Assembly (NCBI GenBank): GCA_003255025.1
Contig: QANY01009435.1
Span: 812,118 to 876,117 of the forward strand
Source of the DNA: Datisca glomerata
Lineage: Eukaryota > Streptophyta > Magnoliopsida > Cucurbitales > Datiscaceae
Direction of reading: 5' to 3'
Length of the DNA stretch: 64,000 bases
Shown here: piece after piece, positions 22,746-34,499 of the stretch
How the letters are laid out: each line of letters begins with the position of its first letter
How positions within the stretch are numbered: the first letter of the stretch is position 1
Notes under the pieces: generated by a model
Database searches by the model: none
What the model saw: only the letters and a program-made list of their open reading frames with translations
What the model was told of the DNA's origin: nothing
Position numbers and translations under genes: made by a program

Positions 22746-25144
22746 TGCTTTAGTTTTTCGTCCACTTTTTTAGTTGCCTGAGTTCATTGATGGTATGTAT
22801 TTCTCTGTTTATAGTCTTGTTTTTTCATTTTTTTTCTTTGCTTTTTATTCTGTTCTCTTGTCTCCTTAATCTATTTTTTCTTTGCTTAAGGTTTTCGAGT
22901 CATCAGTCTAAGGAGGTTCTTGATCTGAATCTTTCTTCATTTCCTTGACTTATCATCCATACTCATTTGTAGAGAAAAATGTATGCTCGTGATTTTTCTT
23001 CTCTAATATTGGTTCTTTTGTTGTTATAGTTATTGGTGTTTGTTTGTGCTCTTACTTCTCTGTTATATTAGATGTTTAGGTGGCCGATTATTTCTAATTT
23101 CTGTTTAATGAGTTCAGATTCAAAGTTAATTGAATTTATTGTTGTTACTTTTCTCAATCTCTACCTTCTCCCTTTGTCTGCCTGAAGATTGGAGATCTGT
23201 CAATTAATTTGGTAATTGATTTTTTTCAAAAAAATTTAGGCTTATCTGTTCTTATTTTTTGTAGCTTTTGGGCTTTTGTTTCATTATTGTCTGTTCGGTT
23301 ATGGTATCAAAACTTTCTTTGTTGTTCGGTGGATTTTGTCTTCTGTGTTTAGAAATTTCTGTCCAGGAGGTGGTTTTTTTAGGCTTACCAGTTGGTTAGA
23401 TATAAACTTTTGCAGTACATGTATGTAGGCAATTACATTGAAGGCTAGTTTTTACTTTGAAACTACTGTTTCAGGCAACAAAAGACATGTAGAAGCTGGT
23501 CAATTAGATATCCTAACTGCTGGAGACAAGGTAAAGTCAGTAGTATATAAAATTTTTGGTTGTTTCTTTTTCTTTAGATTATATGCATGTTTGCTTGCTG
23601 TTTTGAAGCTTTTTAAGTAGCTCTCTAGGATGATAGAGAAAGCAGATGTCAAACTTAGCTTGTACCTGTTATGTCTAATATCTTTTCTTTCAAAATTGTC
23701 ATATTTCTTAGGCTTCAAGATATAAAAAGTGTTAAGTAAATTAAAAGAATTTTAGGGGAGATAAATTCGTTCTACAATATGTTGTTCATGCCCTATTTTT
23801 TTTCGATTTAAGTATGAAAAAAAATGAAATTAACTAAATTAGCTTTGTTTCAAGTTTAAGTGCTTTAACATTTATTAAATGTTTCAGTTAACGTTTGTTT
23901 GAATTGAAATGTGGTCAGCAATTGGAAATATTTCTTGATTTTGCATGTTCAAGTGGTCTATGTCCATCTGAGATGAAATGTCTTGATAATTGGTTAAATT
24001 CCCAAGCTTAAAGAGGACATAAAATTGGTTGGATATCGGTAGTTTGAAAAACTCATTTGCCCCATTGTGTTTATCCATGAAAATCTATTGTTTGCTTGTA
24101 AAGTGCACTGAGATATATGGTCCATCTTTGAACTCCATTAGTCTTTTATCTAAAATTGATAACAATGCATTATTATAGAAGTTTCTTTTGTAGTTCTTGT
24201 TGGAAACATATTATTTTAGAGTATTTGTATCATTCTTGCTATTGTATCCTCCATGATTGATCTTGCCGATTGAAAAGCCTTTGAAGGTCTCTCTTACTAT
24301 CTATCAGTTGGTATTATGCTCTTGACTTTTACGCTTGTAAAAGTTGGGCTTCATAATTAATCACAAAAGTTTCCAAGTTGGGACATATATGTACTTTTAA
24401 TAAGATGAATTGCCAGCTTTAATATATTTATTAAAGCTGTTTGATCTTTAAGGTTGTTGATCCAAAATAAAAACTTAGATAGAACTTTTTTCACACAATT
24501 AGTAAATATTAGCGTTCCATTAAAGCTAATAATTAGTAATGAATCTCATTTTCTTTGTGTAGTCTCCCTCTGTCTCTGTTGGCCTTTGCCTTTTGTTCGT
24601 TGAGGTTGCCGCTTGATCTGGGTAATTTTCCCTCCCCCTTCGATTTGTTCAGGTGGTTGTTATTGAACTTTTTGATTTTTTTGGCTGTGTGTATGGTTTT
24701 CAGTTTAGTTCTCATTTGTCTTGTGATTATTTTGGCTTGGTCTTTTTTTTCCTTGCCAAATAATAACCTTCTGTTCATAATTGGATATGGATTTGAGTAG
24801 ATTTTAAACTTCTGTTTGTGATTAGTACAACTATTTAGGGTTTCCATTTCATTTGATAATCAGTGTTTAAATCTAGGAATTTCCAATTGTTATAGATGTA
24901 ATTCATAATTTGGTTTTGTTCGATTGTATTGTTGTTGTGGGTTGGTTTCTATAACTTTAAGAATTATGTTTATTAGCATATTTAATGATTTGGGGTTTTT
25001 TTATTTTTTATAGGTATGTGCTTTTTTCCATCTTATTTTCTGTTTTTCTAGATAGATTTGTATCGTGTTTGTTTTTGGTTGGTATTTTGCTGACTTTTGT
25101 TTTGGTGGCTATGCCTTTTTTGCTAACCGGTGTAGTGGTGGATT

Positions 25145-26235
25145 TATTTTTCTTGTCTCAATCATTGATAGCCCATACCCCTTTGTTTGGGTTTAGGATA
25201 AACTTACATTGTATTGCAAGTATATATTTTCAATAATCGGTGATCTTTTGGTTTAGGATAGACTTACATTATATTGCAAGTATATATTTTCAATAATCGG
25301 TGATGTTTTGGTTTAAGATAGACTTACATTGCATTGTAAGTATATCTTTTCAATAACCAGTGATCTTTTTGTCTGTTTTAATCGGTACGGTTTGCTTGTT
25401 TTTCATTTGTGGGTTTATAAATTTGATATTCACGTGTTCTCCAGCTCCTAATTTTCCTTCTAATACATTTTTCTTCTTGTGACTTTTGGTTTGTAACGTG
25501 AGTTATAATTTTCTGACTTATGATTCTTATGTTGATATTCATATGATTTTTGAAGTAAGGCCCTTTTTTTGCTCTTTATACATGTTCATTCGGTTTGTGA
25601 TTGTTTACTTTTGGTTTAGTCCTTACTTCATGTTTGTTAGTAATATTTTGGCTTAAGTGATTTGGCATTTTTTTTTGCCTCTAACTTTTGAGTGTATTGA
25701 TCTGCTCTTTTCTCATAGATGTCGGTTACGGTTAAATATGTTAATTTTTTTTTATAATAACTTAAGATTTCAACCTCAATTGTATTGTTAGTATTTCTTT
25801 TTCTCGTTCTTTCTTCTGCTCTGTCTTTTTTTTCTTTTATCTTGATTCTTCTCTGTCTTTCTTTCCCTTTATTTTTCTTTCCACATTTTGGCTTTAGTTT
25901 TTGTGTCTGTCTTTCTTTTTATGTTCTATGTGTTTTTTGTTTATCTGTTGGTTTGTTAATAAAGTTTGATTTTTTTATTTTTATTTTTTTTGTGACTTCG
26001 AGAAATGCTGACCGAATTACAAATGTTTGTTTACTGTTATTTGGTTAAACAATGGTTTTTGACTGAGAGTGTTGTTTTATGATTTTTTTAGTCATCTGTT
26101 CTGTTTTATTCGGTGCGTACTATTTATTTGTCTATCTTTTTAATCAGTGTGTTGTATATTATGTTATTTGTTTAAGGTTTTTACGTTATTGTTTAGGATA
26201 GATGTGTATTATCTTTTGAAAAGAGTTGTGTCATT
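25145..26235 (+). repeat. Duplicated block, copy B
   Basis: Second copy of the block at 22150-22745, in the same orientation about 3 kb downstream. It is longer because of the 60-bp triplication at 25191-25370 and an inserted T/C-rich stretch near 25640-25990. It is non-coding. Confidence 0.8.
25191..25370 (+). repeat. Three tandem copies of a 60-bp unit
   Basis: The units start at 25191, 25251 and 25311 with a period of exactly 60 bases. Each contains GACTTACATT or AACTTACATT, then ATTGCAAGTATAT or a close variant and TTTTCAATAA. Copy A has only one unit (around 22200-22250). Confidence 0.9.
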
Positions 26236-26718
26236 TTGTCATGTTCTGGTTTTGGAGAGTGTTCGACTATTTATGTTTTTCTACTCATTCTGCAGCTCGA
26301 TCCTTTGTGTGTATTTTCTCTATTTCTATTGTCAACCGTTGATCTTTGTTTTTGGCTGTTTGTGGTCTTATTATGTGGCTCCGTGAGTTTTATTTATTTT
26401 CTTTGTTTGTGTATAAATTAGGCTTACTTATTACGGACAATAGGAACTCATCTTTCAACGATAAATTGAATGAAAAGTATGACAAACGGCTTCGAATAAT
26501 TAAATAAGAAAATAGTTTAAACTTGCTTTTGGAGATAAATTATATGTTGATTGTTATCTTTGCAAATGCGCACTGTAGTTTCTTTCTTTTCTTTTTCGTG
26601 ATGAGATCTTGTAAATCATTTGCTGATATTAGATGAAAGGAATTCAATTTTCTCCTGACTTTCATAGAGATAAAAAAGAATGGATAAGGGACTATGTTTT
26701 TTATTCTTCTTGTAATAT

Positions 26719-27982
26719 AGGGCTTGTCTTACACAATGCGAAGAAACTGGATCCATAGGGCACGCATGCTTTTCCTCGATGCAAATTCTCGCCTGATGGT
26801 GTATGCATCGAACGTCCATGGTATATGCAGGAACCTATTTACTTGAGGTGGAAGTAGTGGTATTGTCAAAGTGACTGCTAGTACTATTGTATGCTTGACA
26901 AAGAGAAAGAAAGAGAGGCTCTTGGTCATGGTCACGTCAAATATCATGGTAAATGGCCCTTCAAGCTTGTATAGGAATTCAAGTTTGGTTTTCAACAGGC
27001 TATAAACTTTAAGCGCTTCTATGTTTAGATTTGGTTTGATGTTACCTTATTATAATCTTCTAATTTCTGGTTTTTAACATGCTTACTGCTCAACAACTTG
27101 TTTCCGTAGCTTTGTCTGCTCTCAACCTTGCAATGCATTTTCATGAATGGTTACCTTTTTTCATACTTATGTATTATAAGTTACGTCTTAAACAAGACAA
27201 AAAGGCATACTATGAGTATGCGATTTTGTGGCACATCTACGGGATCTTGTCAATGAGTTCCTGATTTTGGAGTGCTATTTTCCATAGTCGATAAGCTTAT
27301 CCATTGCTTTCTAGAGCCATAAACTTTCATCTTTCAATGAAACAGTGTATACGATGCTCGCACAATCAATACCCTGACATAACCTGTTATAATATCCAAC
27401 TGCAGAGACGTGGATTTGACAGAAAAATTGGACTATTCTTTAGTTGTGGCGATACTTGGGTATTCCCTTATTGTGGTTGTGTTGAGATGTTTTAATGTGA
27501 TGGATGAGGCTTCTAGAATCATGGTTTCTACTCCACTGCTTGCTTTCATAACCACCCATATATTATACCTCAACTGTTATAAATTAGATTATGGTATGAT
27601 TGTTGTCTTTTGCACATTGATTTTCGCAGTGTTATCAACCATACACTTGTAACCTATATTTTTATATATCATACAATCTTTTTAAGAATCAATATTCATT
27701 CTGAATCATACGTCATATGAAACTTTTACAGCTTTTGGACAATCTTTGCATGGAATCTGTTGTTTTAGGTTCACTGTCCATTCTCACTAGCTGGAATCAT
27801 TTGTCACTATAATTATGATGGCCTTGCGACGCTCCTTGAGATCTATGATTTCCCTCCATGCCAAGGATTCGTAGAGGCTCATGCCCTCTGGCATGCCACT
27901 ACCATCCAAGTACCTGTCGTGGAGTTTCATTAGAGAAGATGTTGAGTCCCGAACCTCCAACCTCTTTAAGAAGGCAAAATAG
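26719..27982 (+). pseudogene. Per1/PGAP3-like gene wreck with introns retained
   Basis: Pieces of a Per1-like protein (PGAP3 family, a multi-pass ER/Golgi membrane protein that remodels GPI-anchor lipids) appear in order. Near 26719 there is YRACLTQCEETG, then after a frameshift CIERPWYMQEPIYLRWK and, past two stops, ALGHGHVKYHGKWPFK. Exon-like 27095-27290 gives VSVALSALNLAMHF and YYEYAILWHIYGILS, followed by a TGA where the family has tryptophan. Exon-like 27405-27600 gives DLTEKLDYSLVVAILGYSLI and TTHILYLNCYKLDYG. The last piece gives GLATLLEIYDFPP and, after another frameshift, SFIREDVESRTSNLFKKAK with TAG at 27980-27982. The signal-peptide exon was not found. Introns remain between the pieces, so this is a segmental or captured genomic copy rather than a retrocopy. 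Identification rests on recalled family sequence. Confidence 0.85.
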
Positions 27983-28171
27983 CTTTTTGTCTACAATTTG
28001 TTGTTTTCAGTGTTATGATTATGATATTTGATAGCTTTTTGGCAGGCTTAATCCAGTGCCTTTGTTAAACTGTGAAAATTACATTACCTTTCTTTTATTC
28101 AATTTTGTTCCGTGCTTGGATAGTTGGACTAAAGAAAATTTTATTAAGAAAGCATATATATTTTACAGTTG

Positions 28172-28241
28172 ACACACACACACACGCACGCACGCACGCA
28201 CGCACGCACGCCCATATATATATATATATATATATATATAT
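28172..28241 (+). repeat. Compound microsatellite (CA)n(CGCA)n(TA)n
   Basis: Pure CA repeats (28172-28184) pass into CGCA repeats (to about 28210) and then TA repeats (28214-28241). Confidence 0.95.
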
Positions 28242-28850
28242 TTCTCTTATCAATATATTTGAGCTGATGAGTATGCTTCTTAATCAATGTGTATGGACTG
28301 TGTAAAGATGATCATCAGTGAAGTGAATTGAATTACTGATTGAGAAAGATGATTAATATATTTTTCGTTAAAATGAGTAGAGAGATTCAAACTTCCGATA
28401 TTCTGAGCAATATCAATACTTTCGGTTTTGAATATAAAATTGATGGATGTTAGTGTTATTTGATTGTAGTATTGACGAATTATGATTCAATTCGGTTATA
28501 AAATTGATAAATTTTTAGTTAGGCTACTCAATTCATAATTCATTTTAGTTTTATTATAAAATTGATAGATACAATTATTAATTATGAGTGAAAATGAGAA
28601 TTACTCTATAATTATTATTATATATTATTGTCTCATTATATATATGTTATTAATAGTGTCGGAACATCCTATTAAAAGATACTTAGTATATATTAAAAAC
28701 TAATGTATTAAAGTGTTAAAAATATTTTTTTTTTCTTTTTCCTGCCTCCCTGCCCTCTCTCTCCCCACCCCAGTCAGCACCATATATCTTTTCCTTTTAC
28801 AAACAGAGTCAGCAGTGAACAAAAGTAGGTCATTGTTGTGGGTTTCGAGA

Positions 28851-29099
28851 ATGGCAAGCTTGATAGCAATAACCCTTCAACAACGAGCCATCTTTAATAA
28901 AAAGAATAAAAACCCACCAACAATGAGGAAACTGGCCCGTTCTAATCTTTCCTTCGTTAAACACGATCCAATTCCATTATTCTCAAAGGAAAATCAGATA
29001 CAAACACCGGAGCCTTTAGGCCAAGGCCGCAACAAAATACCCAAATGCACATACTTCGTACTGTGTAGGGGCGACACTCTTAAGGGCCTCTACCAGTAA
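28851..29099 (+). CDS. Unrecognised 82-aa ORF
   Basis: ATG at 28851 opens an 82-codon frame closed by TAA at 29097-29099. The start MASLIAITLQQRAIF, followed by a basic, hydroxylated stretch without acidic residues, looks like an organelle-targeting peptide, but the remainder (ending GDTLKGLYQ) matches no family I recognise. A CT-rich leader-like stretch precedes it. It could be a small unknown gene, the first exon of one, or chance. It lies about 800 bases upstream of the RPC4 start. Confidence 0.3.
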   Translation: MASLIAITLQQRAIFNKKNKNPPTMRKLARSNLSFVKHDPIPLFSKENQIQTPEPLGQGRNKIPKCTYFVLCRGDTLKGLYQ

Positions 29100-29922
29100 A
29101 ACATGCGCTCCCCCATGTCCATGATAGCGTTGGATGGAATTTGTTTAGGTTTCATAAAATGAAAGAGCATGTTTTATAGGGACATATGTTGGTTTTGGCC
29201 GCTGTATTAGTCTCCTGTTTGGTTGTTTACTTGTATTTCTCTGTTAAGGTTTGCTGCTCTGTATCTCTGTATCTCAGACAACCTCTCTGACAGGTAAAAC
29301 TCAGCCACCACCTCCCACTCTTTACTCATCATATCTGTTTCTCTTTCTATTTTCTTTGTTTGGTAAAATGTGATATTGTTTATGTTAAGAATCCCAAGTT
29401 CAATGATTGCTTCATTGCTTGCTTTACAATCTGTTCCAATTCCAATTTATTGCAGAATCACCAATCTTGTTTGATCATTTGGGTATAAATTTTTAACTCG
29501 GTTCCTTTGAAATGTCAAGTAGTCTTTCGATAAATTAAAATTTTCTATTTCTATGAAAGAATGCTTTGATTTGGTATCTTTAGAAGCAAGAAAATTATGT
29601 TTGCATTTTAAGTTTGGTGCTTTTTTCATTTGTTATTTCCAAAATGGTCACTATTTGGATTCAATAGACATGTTCTATAAATTTTCACTCCTTTCACCTA
29701 ATAAAGTGAGGGCCTGCTGGCGTGGCCAACAAACTTAAAATGTGCTTTGATCAAACTTATTAGTTGAGAAAATGGCTTTTCAATTGGCGAATTTGTTTTG
29801 TCTTGTAATTTCTTCCTTCTTCTCTGATAATGGTGGCACGCATTTTAGCTACAATCATCAGTAGGTAATTCTTTACTCATGATAATGGAAATTTGTTATC
29901 TTTCTTTGAAGATTCAATCGCG

Positions 29923-32760
29923 ATGGATCCAGAATCAGTAAAGGGAAAGACTGCTGCTCCTAGGAAGGTTAGTTTCGATATTGTTTCAATTTGTTCATAT
30001 CATAGGAAGTAAATTATCATCTTTAATATCTGATGGACTTCTTTGAGCTACTGCAGGTGAAATTTGCACCAAAAGCACCCCCTCGTCGATTACCAAAACC
30101 TGAAGTAAAAACGTGCGTATAATGTTCAAATCAATCAGAATTTCTATCTTTCCTTACTTGACACCATTTTGACTATAATCACCATTCTTTTATCTGCAGT
30201 GAAAAAGCTGAGGATGATGATGCTGCCCACGCTAGAGATTTACTACGGCATTTCAATGTAAATCTTTTGTATTCTTTTTCTACACTAAGTTTCATGTGCT
30301 TCCCGTTTTGTTATTTCTATTAATGTTTAAGTTCTTTCATAGGAGAATATGATGAAGCCTAAGGCAAAAGTTGAAAAGAAAGGTCTGTTCTATTCTCTAC
30401 TATCAATTTCAAAACTTCAACTTCATCATTTGATTATCCTGTCTGCATTTGCATAGTTTTTAACTCTGCAACCAAAAGCTTTCTGTTTGTTTTAGAGTTC
30501 TATAGCTTTACATGTACTTTTACTTAGCAAATCATGTTTTTCTCAATCATTGGGAACATGAAGAAAGAACATGTTATAGATGATTTTCACTGTGATAAGA
30601 CAAATTAAATAAACTTGACATGGTAAAGTAATGATATGTGACAACATTGATTGTGTAGGATCTGATATAGATTTAGTTTTCGGCATAAAGTAATTTTTTT
30701 TGGGGGGGGAGGGGGGGCGGTGTGGAGGATTGAACATTTTCCAACTTGAATGCCATTGATATCTATTCTCCCAATAACAAAATGATGCCAATGATCTTTG
30801 AATGTTTTTGATTAACTGATGAGTTAATATAAAGATTTGCTGCAGTGGCGGGTGCTCAAGTTGCATTCGGTTATGGAGGTTCATCAAATACCATAAGATC
30901 TTATGGTGTTCCCAAAGGTGGAAGCAACAAATATCAAGGTTCACCTTCCAGTGGTATGTGAATCTTTAATCCAATGTCCTATTTTGCTTCTTGTTAGATG
31001 CTTCTTATGGCTTCTACTTTAAATTTTTTGATTTATCAGCTGCTGGTCCAAGAATACAGAAGGAATATGTAGAACCATGGGTAGGTAAACTATAATTCAA
31101 GATATACAAGCCTGCATTAAAATTATACACTCCCCAACCGGCCCTTTCACTCTTTATATGTGTATATATCTATGAATTTGAGTAATCTTTTTAATGCTAC
31201 GGCAGGATTATTACAGCTATTATCCGGCAACCCTTCCCTTCAGGCGGCCTTATTCGGGCAATCCAGGTATGCATGCTGTGTCATATATGGAAAAGTGAAA
31301 AAAAAGAAAAGAAAAAAAGAATCAGCAGCGTTAGAGTGTGGAGACTAATCATTCTCTATGCGTGTATTTACTATTCGGGTGTATTTTGGGTATTTTGTAT
31401 CTGTTTTAGGTTGCCCTAGTATTCTCCTTATAAAAATGATATTAGGCAGCCGGTTTCGGGTGTCTAAAAACAGTGAGAGCCGTGAGGCTTGAGAGATCCA
31501 TTTGTAGATTTCTCATTGTTATAGTGAAAACCTATAGCAACAAAGTAGACAGCCGCTCTTACATTGAGGGTGAACTACTATAAATCCGTGTCTTATTTCT
31601 GCATTTTCAGTTTTCTTACTATTTCTAGTAAAGGATTAGGGCTCTTAATTCATTAACAAGTAGATGGTTTGCGCTTAATAAAACCTAATTGCATTACATC
31701 TTACATGTGGCTAGATTAAGTTCTTTTTTCCACTTCTTTTTCGAAGTTGATCATACACCGTCACCAGAGACTTGCTACGTACGGCTTATAATCAATTTTC
31801 TTTGATTGCTTTTAGAACTTCTTGATGAGGAAGAGTTTGGGGAGGCTTCACAACGAACAGAATACGATGAAAACACGAAAATGCCTGCAGTAGAGCTTGA
31901 TCTACTGGTTAGTCTGTTTCCAACTTACTAATCAGATGCCATTGATTTTCTAATATCTCTATTGTAACTCTGTGGGGGTTTTCTGGCAGGATGAGAATCA
32001 AGAAGCAAGTTTTATATTTCTTCAGTTGCCACCAACACTTCCTCTCACAAAGCGATCAGCTACATCGGAAGGCCAGGACGCAGCCAACAGTGCAAGTTCA
32101 TCTGCGGATTCAAGTACCGTTCAGAAGTCTTGCACTGTGGATGAGTTATCAGGGGGCTTCATGGGTAAAATGCTAGTGTACAGGAGTGGTGCTATCAAGC
32201 TGAAGCTTGGTGATACTCTTTATGATGTGAGTCTACTTCTCATAATACTGATATTGCTAACGTACTTTGTAACATGCCATGGAAATGAGGTAAAGAGAAG
32301 AATAATTATGAGAACCCATGTCATATACTTTATTTTGGTTCTGTTTTCGTCGAATGGATCTCTTAAAGAGCGAGTTTTTATTTCAAGCACATTGATATAC
32401 TTCGGAATATATTTCTTTATACTGATAAATATTTTGTAAGAAGCAGTTGATGAGTAAAGTGCTTCGAGTGTAGAAAAATGATTCATCAAAAAACACATCA
32501 TATGTTGTAGTAGATAAAAACAGTTTTCTGAAGAGAAGCACTCCAAAATCACTCTGAGAATATTATATATGTACTCTCGTCATGGATCAAATGCTTTGAA
32601 ACATATGCAGGTTGCTTCAGGAATGAATTGTGGTTTCGCTCAGGATGTTGTAGCTATTAACACAGCAGAGAAGAGCTGCTGCGTTGTTGGTGAACTTAGT
32701 AAGCGTGCCATTTTGTTCCCCGACGTCAACTCCATATTGAATAACATGGTCGATTTATAA
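29923..32760 (+). CDS. DNA-directed RNA polymerase III subunit RPC4 (10 exons, 295 aa)
   Basis: Coding exons: 29923-29967, 30057-30112, 30200-30257, 30343-30382, 30846-30953, 31040-31080, 31206-31266, 31816-31907, 31990-32226, 32611-32760. All introns are GT..AG and the joins give 295 codons plus TAA. RPC4 pairs with RPC5 (RPC37 in yeast) in the TFIIF-like Pol III subcomplex, which acts in initiation and termination of tRNA and 5S rRNA synthesis in the nucleus. The N-terminal third is basic and proline-rich (VKFAPKAPPRRLPKPEVKT). The conserved C-terminal RNA_pol_Rpc4 domain covers about residues 165-293, including GGFMGKMLVYRSGAIKLKLG, FAQDVVAINT and GELSKRAILFPDVNSIL. A non-coding leader exon probably ends at the GACAG/GTAAAA near 29292, with the acceptor TTGAAG just before the ATG. 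Plants often have more than one RPC4-like gene, and which paralogue this is cannot be told. Confidence 0.93.
31370..31640 (+). mobile_element. Probable copia LTR remnant in RPC4 intron 7
   Basis: Inside intron 7 (31267-31815) the stretch GTTGCCCTAGTATTCTCCTTATA, then ATTTCTCATTGTTATAGTGA, then TATAAATCCGTGTCTTATTT resembles the R-U5 end of Tnt1-type copia LTRs as I recall them. No internal region or second LTR is present, so it would be a solo or truncated LTR. Confidence 0.45.
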
Positions 32761-33306
32761 CGACCATTGTCACTTAGTAACGCAGCATTAGTTTTGATCA
32801 AATAGGTATTACCAATATCAATAATAGATTTATATTTACCAGAGGAAATGTGAGAGAACACACTTTATTTAAAAACCAGAGGATAAAGATGTCAAACAGT
32901 AAGAGAAAGCTATGGTATCGATTCTTATCTGCAAGAAGAGAATTTTGTGAGTCTTCTTCTCTTCTCCAAGCGTGATTATTTTTTTATCTATTCTCATTGA
33001 CCTGTGAAGAACGTTACATTGTGCAATACAAGTGGATTCTTGCTAAATCTCTATTTTTTTTCCTTTTTTTGGCTTAGTTTGAGTTTAACACATGTTTATG
33101 TGTTCATGTTAATCGTATGTTATGTATTGTTATACGTCACATTAAGAGTGTGTTTAGGAGTGTCTTTATGAGTATTAAAAACGTCTTCTAACGATTATTA
33201 ATATCGTCTTTCACATACTCTCAAAAAGAGCTTTTGAGAACTTCACTTTGTATTTGTGTTATTTTTTATGACTTGTACTATAAGCTTAATATATTGAAGT
33301 ATCATT
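32761..33306. other. 3' flank of RPC4
   Basis: This contains the RPC4 3' untranslated region and AT-rich intergenic sequence up to the copia LTR. No further gene is visible. Confidence 0.5.
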
Positions 33307-33794
33307 TGTTAGATTCAAAATATTTTTTGGTATAAACCATATCTCAAAATCTCAATAACTTATGTTGAACACACTAACAGTCAAATAACTAATTGAGCGG
33401 AAGCATACTTAATCAATGATGATAAATCGTTGTTTAGAGTTGAGCGATTGACCTTCCAAATTTACATTATTCTCTATCAGAGAGTTCTCTTTGATTAAGC
33501 CTTTATGTGTTCTCTCTAACGATGAGAGGAAGAATATGATAGTTTCATTTTACCGTGTGACTTGAGAACTATAACAACTTATAGATAACATATCTATTAT
33601 CTTTTAGTATTTTCATTTTAGTCTATTATAAAAATAAAAATTACCCTAAAATATCTACACATAAAAAAGTAACAACATATTAGATACATTAAAACTCAAA
33701 TTACCTAAAATTTAGCCGATCACTTTTAATTTTCAACCTTATTTGATAGTCTGTAACACATAATTATGCACATATAAGTCCAACGTTGGCAACA
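33307..33794 (-). repeat. 3' LTR of the older copia element
   Basis: 488 bp bounded by TG..CA in either reading (TGTTAGATTC at the low end, GGCAACA at the high end). On the - strand it is immediately preceded by the polypurine tract AGTGGGAGAT (33795-33804 region). Confidence 0.75.
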
Positions 33795-34499
33795 ATCTCC
33801 CACTTGGACTATATGTGTAACTTTATAGTTACGCTTAGCAAAAATAACTTAACGATCTCAACTTTGTTGTCATTACCAAAATGTATCTATAGCCAATTTG
33901 GTACATCGCTACATCAATCGTAACTCAACCGATCAACGGTCACATATGTCAGAACAACTGAATGACATGGATTATGATGTGGATGTGTAGCATGAAAATT
34001 TCATGTGATGTGATCTTAACATGCTTATTTCCAACTGGTCCACTGAAAGCCTTAGTGAGATCAAACCATACTAGAGTAAGAGTGTGAACTAACCAAAAAC
34101 TTTATTTCTGCATAAACTACCTCAAAATATCCATAAACTGGAATAATTGAAAGTATGTCTATAAAGAAAAGCATCCAAAAGCATAAACTCCCACTAAAAT
34201 TGAATATCATCAATCTATATGACACCCACAAAAGCAGTGTGCTCATGGAACTGTTTGGGTGGCAATCCCTTAATAAGCGGAACGCAAATGGAGTTTGTTC
34301 CGACGTTCTCTATAAACAACTATCCACTCTGAACTTTTTCCTTGACAACCAGGAATTTGATGTCTAATACATAGACTTTGTCGAGCTCCTGTTGTTTTTA
34401 GAATACAGAACTGCTGACTTATCATCATAAAAAAATTACTTGAGTGGTCTCTCAATACCGTCCACTATCCACAACCCTGTGACAAAATTCTACAGTCAT

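Larger units (their letters stand above)
21399..26450 (+). mobile_element. T-rich duplicated region, possible Helitron-derived
   Basis: At 21399 the sequence TCTTACTTTATAATAAAAGA resembles 5' ends of plant Helitrons, which start with TC after an A, and is followed by a TTTACCCCTCAT-like stretch also common there. The + strand is very T-rich for 5 kb. I could not locate a CTRR 3' end with its hairpin, and no Rep/helicase is encoded, so the element type and right border are inference. No intact gene is visible. The single ambiguous base N is at 21589. Confidence 0.35.

Noticed and set aside
24533..26421. Several hydrophobic open frames that look like membrane proteins
   Set aside because: They arise from T-rich DNA giving Phe, Leu and Val codons. 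The two duplicated blocks do not conserve any of these frames, so they are not coding.
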